The notes: generated by a model not told the origin, from the letters alone. A DNA stretch of 64,000 nucleotides from Sisyra terminalis (GCA_958496175.1 OY292274.1:43906630-43970629), one strand, 5' to 3'. Shown: positions 25,651 to 37,686, numbered from the stretch's first letter. Translations and numbers: made by a program.

Positions 25651-26320
25651 GTCTTTGATTTATTGGTAAATTTGAATTGACATGAATTTTTAAACTTCAA
25701 AAACTCATATTTTTTAATGTATTAAAATGTCTTTTTCAGTAGTGTCATATTATGCTGAAAATATTATCGCAAAAAGATTCAAAACAATATAATTGAAAAT
25801 AAACTCTAAGAAATAAAGCTTTTGGATAAACTAATCTTCAATTTTTTTAAGAAACCATTATATACATTTGTATGAAAAACATACACTTTTGAGTATTATG
25901 TTACCGTTAAAGTATATATTGACGTTAATGTAAACATTATCTAGTTAACCAAGACATAAAAAACTATTATTTCGCATTCTTTTTTTAGTTTTCATTCCAC
26001 TTAATATATGTTTATTTTTCAATTTAGATAAGCTGCTACTTTCTGCTTTGTTTTTTAAATAGCGAAATTTTCGGTAAATTATTTGCTCATATTTTTTTTA
26101 CTTCCCAGTGAGTGACGAAAAGTTGTTCAAAGCAATCGGTAAACAATTTAATATCGATACTAAACAATCACAATTGAATCTCCAAAAAATACAAATTACA
26201 TCGTAATAATTCATTCAATGAATAATGTATTTCAACTAATATCGTCTTGTATATGTATTCTTTTATATGATTATCCTAATCTAGAGAGAAAAACATAGTA
26301 CTCATTTTATCAATAAACAG
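25651..26320. other. Non-genic stretch
   Basis: Nothing supported was found; the sequence is A+T-rich. Confidence 0.45.
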
Positions 26321-26390
26321 TTTCAATATTGTTTCTGAAGGACTAAAATAATTGGTCTACATGACATTAACTCCAATTGAAACTAAATGT
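26321..26390 (-). repeat. Dispersed repeat copy, partner at 411-485
   Basis: The reverse complement reads acatttagtttcaattgg, then gtcatgtagacc and gaaacaatattga, matching 411-485 with about 85 percent identity by eye. It adjoins a G+C-raised block (26400-26750). Confidence 0.6.
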
Positions 26391-26399
26391 ATCAGCTAT

Positions 26400-26760
26400 G
26401 TTGATGCAAAATATCGATACACCTCGACTATGTAATGGAACGAGGCTTCGGCTCATACAGTTGGGATAGAATATACTTCGTACCACTATTTTAATAGGTG
26501 TAGGATAAATAGGAAGAGTTATCATACCTCGAATTCCAATAATCTTCACTGGCCTACCATTTCAATTCAAAAGTATTCAAAAGTGTCCAATCAAGCTTTG
26601 GTTTGCTTCCATCATCAACAAAGCGCAAACGCAAATATTAAAGGTAGTAGGCGTGCATTTGGAAAAGTCACACTTTTCCCATGACCAACTATATGTAGCT
26701 TGTTTGCGCAAGTTCAATTACAGGAATCTGTATTTGCGCCATGTAGTTTTGTTGAACGGA
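26400..26760. other. G+C-raised block with perfect short hairpin
   Basis: Between A+T-rich flanks lies a block with CGAGGCTTCGGCTCATAC and several GCGCAAACGCAAAT / TTGCGCAAG / ATTTGCGCC motifs in both orientations. At 26661-26679, GGAAAAGT-CAC-ACTTTTCC is a perfect 8-bp stem with a 3-base loop, which may be a protein-binding palindrome. No coding frame or transposon end was confirmed. Confidence 0.3.
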
Positions 26761-27144
26761 AAAACATCAATTATAGTATACAGTAGTATCCTAGAATAAT
26801 ACTCTTATTTGTGCTATTCTTGAAAAGAATAAATTAACTAAGCGTTTTGTAAATACTATAAATTTTTTACAATTTTAGTAGTTAAAATTATGTATTTTTT
26901 TAGTGGGATATCTTTATAAAACAAGTTTTTTAAACAAAATTGAACTTTAGAATTTCGAAGTTCTGATACTCTTAGTCAATCAACAATGCAATTAATTATG
27001 AAACTATTTTCTTTTCTTTAAGGACATCAAAGCGAGGAAAAGCTATCGAAAATGAATTTATGGGTTTCGATTCGAAAATAATATATAGGTAAAACTACCT
27101 ATATTAATATTTGTAGTTCTTTCATTTAACTCCAAACTCACTTG

Positions 27145-28190
27145 CTTACTGAAAAGTTTAACTATAAGGAAAGTTGGGTTTTTTTTCATGAACTTTTGTA
27201 CGTTATTTTCTTAACAATTTTGTAATAATTAAATCAAGAAAACTTGTTTTTGAAAGGTCCTCAAAAATCAGGTTCCAATGATTGAATTTTCAAAATTTCA
27301 AAAAGAAAGTTACAAAACTATTCTTTAAGCATATTTCTTTCATATCTAAATTATGCTTTAAGACAGGGGTGTCAAACTTGTGGCCAGTGAGCCGCATACG
27401 CCCCTAGATGAACATTTTTGCAACCAAGGCAATATATATGACGTAAAGTAAAAATAAAATAGAAATATGAATATTTATAAGAAACGAATCCAGCATATAA
27501 AATTATAATAAACTTTATTTATAAACTATACAGATCATTTTAAATTGTATGCACGAAAATGTAAAATTCTTCTTCTTTTTGAAAGAAGTCTCAGCCAATA
27601 CAATTTCTCCTGAAATTGGAAATATAGAAGCAGGGAGGAAATGTCAAGTATGAGGACGTAAACAATAATTTTACTATAAATATGTTAATTGCATTGTACT
27701 ATACAAAAGTAAAAATATTTGTTTCTATGAACATTGATTTTTTTGCGACCCACCTAAAGTTAAGCATTGTTTATTTGGCCTAAACACATAGCTTAGTTAC
27801 ATAGCTTTTGAGTTTGACATCCCTGCTTTAAGATTTACAAAATAAATCTTCTATTACGTATCTACACTTAAAAACAATAGAATGCCTAAGCTTAAGGCTT
27901 TTTTAGTCAGTAAAGTTTTATTAAAAGTAAAATTGGAATTTGTTTTTCATCAACTATCATACGTTATTTTCTTAACAATTGAGTAATAATCAAACCATGA
28001 ATAGTTGACCAATGATTGAATTTTTAAAATTTCAAAAAGAAAAATACAAAAACTATTTTTAAGCATATTTTCTTCATACCTACTCTAATGCTTTAAAATT
28101 TATAAATTTTTTATTTAATATCTGCCCTTAAAAATAATAGAAAATATATTTTTAATGTTTTTTTAAGCCAGTGAAACACTTAAACGAAAA
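27145..28190. repeat. Diverged tandem duplication, one unit with hAT insertion
   Basis: Unit A (about 27145-27895, including the insertion) and unit B (about 27896-28190) share tacgttattttcttaacaat, ccaatgattgaattt, a ttcaaaaagaaa stretch, aagcatat and atgcttta, then cttaaaaa(c/t)aatagaa and a tttttta(g)..cagt(a/g)aa end. Unit A is interrupted at the atgcttta point by the element 27364-27825; unit B is uninterrupted there. The duplication is old (many substitutions) and preceded the insertion. Confidence 0.7.
27364..27825. mobile_element. Non-autonomous hAT (CAGGGGTGTCAAACT ends)
   Basis: The left end CAGGGGTGTCAAACTTGTGG and right end AGTTTGACATCCCTG are inverted and match the well-known hAT terminus CAGGGGTGTCAAACT. 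Flanks are CTTTA(A)GA on both sides (right copy CTTTAAGA at 27826-27833), the expected 8-bp duplication, possibly with a one-base change on the left. The 462-bp interior carries GTGAGCCGC near the left end and GCGACCCACC near the right, and has no transposase frame. The empty target survives in the paralogous unit B near 28091-28098. Confidence 0.85.
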
Positions 28191-28439
28191 CGAAATTCAT
28201 GATTAATTTAATAATTCTTAAAATGAAAAATTTACATATGGTAAATTAAACTGCACCATTTTCTGTCAATTTTTTTACTGAAAAGAAAAATTTAATTGAA
28301 TAATAGAATGCTTATGTTTTTTTTTCTCGTTGATAAGGTTTGCATTTTTCTTTCATTTTTCAACATTCGTATTGTTGTTTATTTTTGTGATAAATGGAAC
28401 TAAAGCGGAAAACGAATAAAAAAAATGTTATCTATAGAA

Positions 28440-29520
28440 ATATGAAACGCTATTTCTGCTAAGGCGAAACGAAACGAAATACAATTTTTTATCGTTTGAA
28501 CGGACAATAATATTTTCTCTGATAAAACGTCCTACGCTTTATTGCAATTATAATGAATAATGAGTAGTAAGTGTAATTATTACTCGGTCAATGACAGCGA
28601 AATAAAACGATCGAACGCCCTATTGGATTTGATATTGTAAAAAAGTATGCAAGAATGAGTGGAAAAAAAGACTCTAAAGAAAATCCATTCGGAAAGTAAA
28701 ACTTTGACACGCCATCACGTAAATTTGTTTTTTTCCTGGAAATAAGCGTACGACATCGCCTCGTAGTCCCGTAGAAAAATTATTCATGAATTGATTCATT
28801 TAAAGTGTTTTAAAATCTAGGCATGAAGCCATAAGCCACCATCAGCAACCTACACAAATTTTAATAGGTGTAGACGGTAGCTGGACTTCTGAAGACAAAG
28901 CTATGGCGCGACAATGTTCTGTTCCATCATTATTATGGCAAACAAATTTTTTCTTTTGCTTCATCTATCGACCACATACACATACAAATATGCTGGAACA
29001 TCCGCCACTTGCACTCGACTTTGAGGAGTTACAATATTCTATATGCAAGTCATTCGTGTTTGGATCGCGTTTCTCATATCTGAAGAACAACCACTTTGAA
29101 TTTTTGATGACACCAGAATACCATATTATGACGTAGGTACCTTTATTATTTCAACCACAAAATTGTCTTATTGTTATAATTTAAAATTGATAACCAACTA
29201 CGCGCTAAAAATGTAATGGGTTTGTTATCTCAAAAATTACATAACAAAACGAACGACTGAAGCTACTAAAAATATGCATTGATAATGATTGTCAAGGCTA
29301 ACAAAAATTCGTGTATATTGGCGCTTTCCTTTCAACAAAGAGAAAAAAAAACGTATCGAAAAAAACGGGCATATTTTCCTTTATCTTTTTGTGGTAAAAA
29401 TAACATGAAACTTGCATAATTTTCGTTTATTGTTTGCACAAAAAATATGAATAATTTATCAGTCATTTCGTGAATTTTAAAATATTCACGACCTTGGCCG
29501 TGGATATCGGACCGACATTT
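28440..29520. promoter_or_regulatory. Candidate regulatory block with open frame of unknown status
   Basis: G+C-raised DNA with GCAATTATAATGAATAATGAG, GTAATTATTACTCGG and several homeodomain-type cores, free of recognised repeats. Within it a plus frame runs from about 28809 (after a stop) to TAG at 29134-29136, about 109 codons, including ATG at 28903 and the residues ILIGVDGSWTSEDKAMARQC. I recognise no family. GTAGGT at the stop could be a splice donor, and TTTTAATAG near 28867 could be an acceptor, but neither is proven. Confidence 0.25.
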
Positions 29521-30712
29521 TTATTATTTAATTATAGAATATAATAGAGGCTTCCTTCTTATTACACGTTATATTGGCTAACTGGCCAAAATATTAAACT
29601 GTTGTATTCGGCAGTGAAAATAAAAAAAAAATAGGAAAAATATATTAATAGAAGACGACCCTCCGCATATTTCACTTCACCTTTATATCTCAGGGAATGA
29701 GAATTAAAAATTGATATTTTGTTCACGATATCAAAAATTTGTATAAGACCATTATAATAATTTATATTTTACTTTGTTTAGTTGAATGAATTATTAACAA
29801 AAACAAATTAAATATACCCATAACAATTTTGTTAGAATGTATTACAACTTTAATGAAAAACCATTGTGTGCATTTCAAAATTTCAAAATCAGTAATACAG
29901 CATTCCTGTCGCTCATAGATAACTATTTGGACATCTTCAGGTATTTTAATTGATTCTGGAGTAGTTAAACAGATCAATATCTATTAAAGTTTGGGTCTAA
30001 AGTTTAAGTATAAAGAGTATTAATTTTTATCTGTGCTTTTCCAAATAATTCACTGAGTGGATCATTGTAGTAGTGCTTATGGTAGGAAATATTTAGCACA
30101 GTTTTAATTTGTTTGCTGTACCATTTTATGTTTATATTTTCCATGTTTTCTAAACCAACGACTTATTCAATTAAGGATATGAAAATAAATGGATTTCAAT
30201 TATAGTTGATTTCTTTAGGAGTAAAAATAGTACAAGATCTTTATAAATTATTTTAGTACTACAACTGCTTTTACGAATTTTATACAAAAAATTGATTTTT
30301 AACATCTTAAATTTATTACTATTCTCCCGTGCATTATTTTGTTTTGTATATTTACAAATTCAATTTTATCTTAAGGCTATACAAAAATATTTCAGAATTA
30401 ATATGTAGAGCCATGAAAAGATAGCATTAATGATAGAACCATAGTTAGTTGTAGATTCTAGCAAACTATTGATTATTGCTAAATTGATTTTTACAAAAAA
30501 AAAATATATTGAAAAACTTAAATTTGTCATAACTGTAAGATTGATATTAAAATCAATCAGATAAAATAAGTTTAATTTCGCATAAACTATGTCCAAGTAG
30601 AGCTGATCTTCCTACTGAATATTGTAGAAGTGCATTATGATTAAAATAAAAGCACGATTCACATATTCACCGATATTCAAACTGTATTAAATTAACCACC
30701 TCCCAATTGATA
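29521..30712. other. Non-genic stretch
   Basis: No gene was found. Frames at 29762-29977 and 30366-30596 (minus) have unrecognisable translations. Confidence 0.45.
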
Positions 30713-30844
30713 TGGAAGTGTAAGAAAACCCTTATGAATCCGGCCATCAGAAACAACATTAAGATGGGTTGGATTCTAGGCCACAAAGGTATTAAGGATA
30801 ATAAAAGCGCCGAGACCCTTGCCGGGCGAAGGTTCAGGACTTAG
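30713..30844 (+). pseudogene. LINE RNase H domain fragment
   Basis: The frame from 30713 reads WKCKKTLMNPAIRNN, then GWILGHKGIKDNKSAETLAG and RRFRT before a stop. This matches the C-terminal half of LINE RNase H domains (vw.C...L......N.i.l.WvpGH.Gi.GNe.AD.LA). The catalytic His of GH is present; the usual D of AD is changed to E (SAET). Only about 44 codons remain and no flanking RT was found, so it is a dead fragment of a Jockey/I/R1-type element. Confidence 0.75.
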
Positions 30845-32299
30845 ATCCACACCCAGTATTTAGTATCACAAAATTAGCAGTGGAAAATAGAGTTGCAGTT
30901 TGAGTATACAAAATGCAGTTTAAGTCTTCTCTCCCCCCCCTCTCTACCACAAAATCCTATAGTAGAAATCCACGATATAGATATTCTATTTCTTCATAAT
31001 CTGATGACGATCTCGATCTTATCCTTTATCGTTCGTTATACTTTTTTCAGTTAACTCACACCTTATACCCTCACAAAAAAAGCTTCGCTCTTAAAAACTA
31101 AATGTAGTATGTCTTAGAAACTTTTAATTGTTTAATTTAGTTTAATTTAGTTAATAAGTTTTGTTTAATTTAGCTAATACTTGATAACCTACAGAAACAC
31201 TAAATTGAGTTGGCAAAGTAGGTAGACGCTGTTAGTATAAACAAAATATTTTTAAAATAGCATTACATGAAGTGGTAATAGATCCATTGGAAAATGGATC
31301 TATAATCTTATAAACTCTGTATTGTACAGAAAAAGTTTTGAAGAGGGGCAAGCAGATATCGTGCGACATCATTATTCCTGCTTAAGTTATTGATAGAGCA
31401 TTCTCTTATAAAGCAATATTTGATAAGTGGCATGATGAATGTAATAATTTCTAGAGAAACTATAGTTTCTACTTCCCTTTCTAATATTAAACAGCTTTTT
31501 TTTACTATGAGAAGCTTTTGGCGTTTCTATGCGATTGGTACCCTTATAATGATTGATTTATTTTCCTCTCCTTTTTTCTCATACTATACTTCTGTGATGA
31601 GATTTTCATTGCAAACATAGCAGTGTCTATCTACTTTATCCGTCTATTCATTAAATCTTTTTACAATTTACTTCAAATACAAACCATTTGGCACGTAAAT
31701 AATAAATTTAAAGGTTTTTTAGACAAATTGCATATTACTGGGAAGAGGGTGGACCTAAAAATTGGAAACTTTATTTTTACTTACAATTTACCCTTTTAAA
31801 AAAATTGGCAAGTATATACCTAATTGAAAAAATTGGAATTGTCTTCCAAGATATTATTGTTTTGGTTACCACAGAACAATATACATTAAAACAAAAATTG
31901 AATCCGCAAACTACAAATTTTGATATATGCAAAAGGAAGTCAAAAAGTGAAAACGTGGAGGCTCAAAAACAAAATCATAAATCATTTTAAAAGTTCCTTT
32001 TGTTAGTAAGGGATATACTTAATATCCTGTACAATATTTTATGGAAACAAATAAATTACTATTTATCGTTTTTCTCCAGATCATATGAATAAAATAAATT
32101 TAAGAAATTAAAAGCATTTTATTTAATTAAATCCATAAAATGGTAAAATGATTTTACTTCAAAGAATTGACTGTATATTTAATTTATTCTACAAATTAAA
32201 ATAATAAAGCATGTATTGCTAAGTGTAAACGAAGAAGATAAGAAAAAAAGAACAGAAAATTCGTTTCACCTTGTTATAGAAGCTGAAAATAAATTTCAA
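30845..32299. other. Non-genic stretch
   Basis: Contains tandem TTTAATTTAG-type repetition near 31130-31170 and a CCCCCCCC run near 30940. Frames at 31390-31620 and 31805-31990 are unrecognised. Confidence 0.45.
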
Positions 32300-33130
32300 A
32301 GTTTGCTTCAATCACATACAAAATGAATCAATCCATCCGCAAACGTATTCCTATAGTTATGAATAATTTTATCATTAATTTCCAACAGAGATTTTATCCA
32401 AGAAATAATCATTTTGTACCCCTTTGCGAAAACGTTCACTCATTCATTTACAATTTGCCATTTCCACTCGTACATGAAGAAATAAATAAAAACTTATTTA
32501 TTATTCAAGTTCGATTTACATTCATCCCACACAATACAAGAACGTATTTATCGCCAATATCGAAGTGTCGATTGGAAAAAAATCGATCACGTGTGATTTT
32601 GTTTGCCTTTTTTTTTGTTCGCAAAATTTTATGACCACAATTAATTAGAAAATTGATTGCAAGAAAAATGCATGATATACATGATCCGTCTTTGTCCCAG
32701 TGGAACAATTCGTGCATCCGCCTGTCTTTTTTGCGCTCATCGGTTGTAGAATCAATGTTCATGGCCATTTAATTAACAACACAAATACAACATAAATCCG
32801 CTGGTTTTCGTATAAAGATCCAAAGCGAGAAAATGACTTGTTTCATTTGACCTATTTCTGCATTTATAATTTATTTATAATAGCTCTCTAGTTAGTCTCC
32901 ACAATGGTCTGAACTATCTTAACCTTCAGGAAATCGACTGGCTTATAATTACGTTGAATTTGTTTCCATTAATGAATAGATGGAAAGAGAAGAGGGGCAA
33001 ATAAATAATAAACAGGTGATGGCTTCATTCAATTACTTCACACAAATAAGCATTGGGAATTTTGTACGAGCGTACGAGTGCGCCATCCAGCAGGGAAAGA
33101 TTCCAATCGTCCGATTTTAAAAAGTTGTTA
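32300..33130. promoter_or_regulatory. Candidate regulatory block
   Basis: G+C-raised and repeat-free. It has open frames on both strands (32323-32634 plus, 103 codons; 32505-32768 minus, 87 codons) with no recognisable product. It contains GATCACGTGTGAT (E-box CACGTG in a near-palindrome), ACAATTAATTAGAAAATTGATTG and CCATTTAATTAAC homeodomain-type sites, and ATTCGTGCATCCGCCTG. Enhancer-like by composition only. Confidence 0.28.
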
Positions 33131-33844
33131 ATTGCTTAGTGATGGCTAGCTAATATGGCAGCTCGTATGTAAAAAATATAAAGATGCTGTTTCAAAGGCT
33201 CAGCTTTTGTATTCAAAATATTGTAGGTATTTTTTGATAACAGTGTATAGCTTAAATAAAAACGAAAAAGTTGAAATTTACAAAATTTATGTACGATTTA
33301 GGTACATCTATTTGAAAACACATTCCAATGGAACCAACTGTTGAATTTTTAATTTCTACTTGTTACTGATTAACCTCTGTTACATTACCTATACAATACA
33401 GATGATGATGTATCCTAGATATATAATAAAAACAATTGATTTTCAAGAATATTATCTAGTTCCAATGAAAATTTAAAGCTCTTAATATTTTTTTGCAAGT
33501 TTTTAGTGCGGCTCTAAGTTTTTCTCTGAATTTTGGATTCGAGAGTTCCATATATTTTTCTAAATGTTTATAAAATGAACATTTTAAAACAATAGATAAA
33601 ATCCTAATTGTGAATCTCTTGATGATTCTATTGTATATACACTATACAGTGGCAAGCATATGATATGTAGTATCTACTATTTTCAATGTTATGGCTTACC
33701 CTTCGAAATTAAATTTGCTTAAGTACATAAATTATGTATTCGTGATAAGGTTTTTTACATATGTGCTAATGTAAATCAAGTGTCACTTTCTGTTAATAAG
33801 GGGATGCGGAAAAAATAATGATTATAAACAGTCAAAATCAAAAA
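33131..33844. other. Non-genic stretch
   Basis: Nothing supported was found. Confidence 0.45.
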
Positions 33845-34006
33845 AGCCAACTGGTGGTCGAGTGGTCAAGATGACAGCTCCGAAATTGTGTTGGGTTCGA
33901 TCCTCATATCGAGGAAATTTATAATATTTCTCTCTTACGGATTTTTATGAGCACTAGAGTCGCTGAAGACCTTAATAGTTATAAAGCGACAGTAAATAAC
34001 AATTAA
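33845..34006 (+). repeat. tRNA-derived SINE, copy 3 (best preserved head)
   Basis: It starts AGCCAACTGGTGGTCG. The A-box reads TGGTCGAGTGGTC and the B-box GGGTTCGATCC, spaced as in class II tRNAs (Ser/Leu), followed by TCATATCGAGG. The body has ACTAGAGTCGCTGAAGACC, TTAATAGTTATAAAGCGAC and AGTAAATAACAATTAA. This copy keeps both pol III boxes most intact and is the best guide to the family consensus. Confidence 0.88.
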
Positions 34007-34630
34007 GTTATGTAAAAAGAGTCGAGCAGATGAAGGCTTAGGGTTAACGAAATTTAATAATGATTAGACCATTAATAACAATAAAATATTTTTCTGAGAT
34101 ATTAAAAGTAAGACAAATTTTATCTTCAGAGGAATTATTGTAGGTACCAACGCAAAAAAAAAATCGATAAAGAATAAAAATAAGAAACCAAAAATCTTTT
34201 CAGTTTCACAATATTATCTGACGTCTCCATTTATTAGTAAATAACTAAATACAGTACTTACTCAAATGGGTATTTCACAAAGTAGTCACAGTAAGGGGCT
34301 ATGACCATATAATACAATAGACACCACTACAATATAAATATCCCTTACTCTATTTCTTTCTGATTGCGCATTTATCTGATAAACTACTGTATATAACTAA
34401 AGATGAAAGGTGAAAGATGAAAAACCACAAACTAAATAACTTCTTGCCCCTAAATTATATCCCTTTTATGCCGCTTTCGTTTCTCAGTTTATGCTGGATA
34501 ACAATGTATAGTATGTCAGTTTCGAATAAGTACTACAAACCCAATTTCGAACCCAAAAATTATTTAAAAGTACTATCTGTCTCCATAGGTATACTTTTGC
34601 TAAATATTGATTATTGCTTTTTTTCCAGAA
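34007..34630. other. Non-genic stretch
   Basis: Nothing supported was found. Opposing frames at 34417-34644 (plus) and 34484-34684 (minus) are unrecognised. Confidence 0.4.
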
Positions 34631-34927
34631 CACAGAGTAGCTAAAACCATCATGCAAACCGTCCAAAAAAAAAAAAAACAACACTGCTCAGCCGTTTTCC
34701 TTGATGTCACCCAAACATTTGATAAGGTCTAGTATAGAGGAATGTTCCAGAAAACAAAAAGCATATTCCTAACACCATTAGTATGGCTCCTCGAATCTTT
34801 CACGACTGGAAGACAATTTTTCGTGAATCTTGAAAACACTACAACAGGTTTTGGTCGAGTGGAACCGAAAGTTCTTCAAGGGAGTATTTTGGAGTCTTTT
34901 CTTTTGAAAAAAAAAATTGCGAAATAG
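34631..34927 (+). pseudogene. LINE reverse transcriptase fragment
   Basis: The reading CSAVFLDVTQTFDKV, then a stop and YRGM, matches the RT motif A region (FLDv.kAFD.VWh.gLl) with the catalytic Asp retained. The next 60 codons (34742 on) read LTPLVWLLESFTTGRQFFVN and later VLQGSILES, matching the sfl..R.f.V and GVPQGSvL motifs. An A-run at 34667-34679 and an in-frame stop interrupt it. It fits a Jockey-clade element, 5'- and 3'-truncated. Whether it belongs to the same family as 15779-16110 cannot be told because they overlap little. Confidence 0.75.
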
Positions 34928-36059
34928 CTTTTCACAAGGTTTAACGTTTATGAAAACCGCACAAGATATTCAAGGAGGCCGCATGCCGCCCCTATACCTT
35001 AATTCTCCTATCTTTAGTATATAGAAAAAATGTTATTAGTGTATCTGTGTATCTCTATGCATACCTACATATTTTATATGAACGTAATTAACAAATACTT
35101 ATAATATTTTTAACTTATTGTTAGTTTGTTTTTAAATACCTTGACATATCCCTTATGATTAAAATAGACCTTTGAATCTATAATTTTCTTTGCGTTTTGA
35201 TTAATTATGATTTTCATTAATAAAATATTTATAAGATAATTTATTTGATGATTCAAAAACTAGCTTTAGGGCTAAAAATAGACAAGCCATTTGTTCATGA
35301 CCATGGTCAAATGATTTAAAATAAAGTATATGTTTTCATTCTATTGTACACACTGAATTTCGTTTCTAGTTTGTTAATGAAAAGAAAATATTTTTCACAG
35401 TAAACTCTGCTAAATGAAACGGAGCCAAGACGAATAAATTTTCATTGTTGTTTTCAATGTAAATATAATTTGTAGATGCGTTAGAGAATTTTCTTTGTTT
35501 GCGATTTCGAAAGTGAAAATCATTTGGAGCTATTTTTAACACCATGGGAGTGTATCTGCTTAAATGTATCGTATGTGCAAGTACGCGTTTATGGCCATAT
35601 GAATTTATTTTATGGTGACAGAAATATTTTTCACATTGGTCAATTTATTCGACGTTATTAAAATGTGAAAATGAAATTACAATATTTTAATGTCGTACAG
35701 ATGGGGAAATTTTTCAAATTTTAAAAATAAATTAAATGGATGTGTGTGAGGAGAAAAAACTGCATAAATTCGTGCAAAATTAACCCTCGGAATGAGTAAA
35801 AAATATTCTAAGAATAACTTTCAATTTTAACATTCACGTGGATCGGTTGTTTGCACGTTAATTATGAGTAATTTTTTTTTTTTTCTAATTAAAAAATTAA
35901 GATTTAATTAGCTTTTTTTTGCGGTTATATAGACTAGTTATTTTTCTTATATTTGATATCTTCTTGACAGGCTTTCAGAATCGATTTTATTCGGATCAAA
36001 ACGCTTTGAGCTTATTTTTTCGTTGTCGTGATAAAAGGGCTTCATAAAACTCTCGTTAG
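34928..36059. other. Non-genic stretch
   Basis: Immediately after the RT fragment there is a short patch GGAGGCCGCATGCCGCCCC; otherwise A+T-rich with nothing supported. Confidence 0.45.
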
Positions 36060-36470
36060 ACATAATTTTTTTCTTATTCGTTTATGTATATGAGTCTTTC
36101 ATGTCGTTTTTCCGGATCGCGTGTTTTTCAATACATATTATTGCCGGACTTGTAGGCAAAGACGTATTCAACATCCACTCGGTCAAGTCGAGACGACCAA
36201 CCAAGAAAAAGAAGAAGACAAGAGGAATAACAACGCAACCACGAAAAAAAAAACGTTTGTAACAAAATAACAACACACACACATATATAAAACTCCGAAA
36301 AAAAATCGTATAAGAGAAGTAAATAAGTATAAGAAGTACAAAAAAAGAACAGCTTTGTAAAACCAGTTTTGTGTTGCCGGAGGATACGGGAAACCAGACG
36401 TTCTAGCACCGCCATAACACGTTGTTCAACCCCCCGTGCCACCCCGGATTTCTCGCCATCATAATCATAA
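36060..36470. promoter_or_regulatory. G+C-raised block, possible promoter or exon
   Basis: It contains CGGTCAAGTCGAGACGACC, a purine-rich AAGAAAAAGAAGAAGACAAG run, GCCGGAGGATACGGG and CAACCCCCCGTGCC. Minus frames (36128-36442, 104 codons; 36082-36282) translate into F/L-rich low-complexity sequence, so coding is unlikely. The purine-rich plus strand and GC peaks resemble an insect 5'-UTR or promoter region, without proof of a start site. Confidence 0.25.
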
Positions 36471-37014
36471 TTTTAAAATTATTTACTTCTTATGGACTAT
36501 TTTATGTTTATACACATACATATATGCCATATTTATCGTGGATTTTTAAAAGCCTGCCTCGACATTTCGAGAAAAAATCCATTTCCTTTTTTTTTTACTA
36601 TCATTCTATATCGGTGATTTTTAACAATATAAAAAAATCGAAATGAAAATTTTCTTATCAACTCAATAAACGTACGATACGAACGCCATAAAATTGAAAA
36701 TTAACTTCATCTGTAACTATACGTAAAACCATTACGGCTTTTTCTATAGAAAATAAATGTACTACATTATAAATAATTTGTACATTTAAATGTCTCCACA
36801 ATTTAAAGTGAATAAGATTCGAAACGACATCAAATCGTGTTAAAGAATATGCATACACTATAGCTACTTATACCACGTGGTACACAATTCGCATGATTAC
36901 CCCTTAAAAAATATTTCTCTATAATCTTACTGCTAAATGATATTATTTTTAAATTTTATTTCAGAATTTGAAAACCTGAAACGTTTTAATTTAAACTGTC
37001 AGAACATTTGCAAA
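36471..37014. other. Non-genic stretch
   Basis: Nothing supported was found. Confidence 0.4.
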
Positions 37015-37210
37015 ACTGATTTTTCTTCTTCTTCTTCGGCATTTTCCCCTTACTGCTGTTTTTGCCTTCCCCAATTATTTGATTTCTTAAGTTTCCGACC
37101 GTAGAACTGGTCATCCCCTTCATATCTTTCCTGGGGTTTCCAATTTAATACTCTTTTCGGCCATCTGTGATCTGGCATTCTTTGAATATAACCATACCAT
37201 TGAAGGTCCT
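37015..37210 (-). mobile_element. 5'-truncated RTE-like LINE 3' end with GAA tail
   Basis: On the minus strand from about 37205 it reads QWYGYIQRMPDHRWPKRVLN then WKPQERYEGDDQ, matching the conserved LINE tail (lqWyGHi.Rm...RwpkrvLnw.P.grr.rG.P). It runs to AAAATGCCGAAGAAGAAGAAG at the 3' end (plus strand 37020-37040). The plus-strand copy at 52190-52483 has the same tail (aaaatgccgaagaagatgaag), so the family ends in a short GAA repeat rather than poly(A). Confidence 0.78.
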
Positions 37211-37594
37211 ATTTTCTAAAGGTCCTTTGTTCTTATTTTATCATTTCATGTGACTTTTAAAAATTTTCTAAAATAGCATAATTTCACTGTTCTTATTTTA
37301 TTTTTGGATGTCGTTGCCATTGACCAAAACTATATTTTGGATTATACTTTGAAAGAATCATTTTTGTTTTCTTGGGTAAGTGTATTATTCTATATTTGTC
37401 CATGAAAACTTATATTCAAAGCTTAAATATGATTTGCAAGTTTAAATAAATTTCTGATTTATTGACTTCTCTTGAAAATTTAAATAATTTTACGTGGAAA
37501 TTATAGAAGCTTTCATATAAAAACTGTCGTACAATGTAGGTACCTTGGATAGCTTTACAAACTCGAAATTTTTCAAGAGTAATTCAGTCATGAG
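37211..37594. other. Non-genic stretch
   Basis: Nothing supported was found. Confidence 0.4.
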
Positions 37595-37686
37595 GCAGAA
37601 CTGTCAATGATACTTTGGGAAAGTATTTAGATAGTAGACTAGTTATTTTTATAGTAAGTATTGAAAGTTACTTTGGATATCAAGTT
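37595..37686. mobile_element. hAT-like repeat fragment, interrupted by MITE
   Basis: CAGAACTGTCAATGATACTT then GGGAAAGTATTTAGATAG matches the start of the 22922-23486 repeat. Similarity runs to ggatatcaagTTAA, where the next element (37687) begins. The rest of the repeat was not found on the far side. Confidence 0.55.

Noticed and set aside
26360..26560. Mitochondrial insertion (NUMT)
   Set aside because: The texture looked mtDNA-like, but no mitochondrial protein or rRNA motif was found and part of it matches a nuclear dispersed repeat at 411-485.
27356..27363. Claim of a perfect left target duplication for the 27364 hAT
   Set aside because: The right side is clearly CTTTAAGA, but the left flank may differ by one base, so only a near-perfect duplication is claimed.
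33845..33915. A true tRNA gene suggested by good A and B boxes
   Set aside because: No acceptor-stem pairing or anticodon arm could be laid out, and the sequence continues into a repeated SINE body found in three other places.
36128..36442. 104-codon minus-strand frame with hydrophobic segments
   Set aside because: The F/L/Y/C-rich translation comes from poly-T and CTT runs, with no family resemblance.
37020..37040. Simple (CTT)n microsatellite
   Set aside because: It is the GAA-rich 3' terminus of a minus-strand LINE, matched by the copy at 52455-52483.
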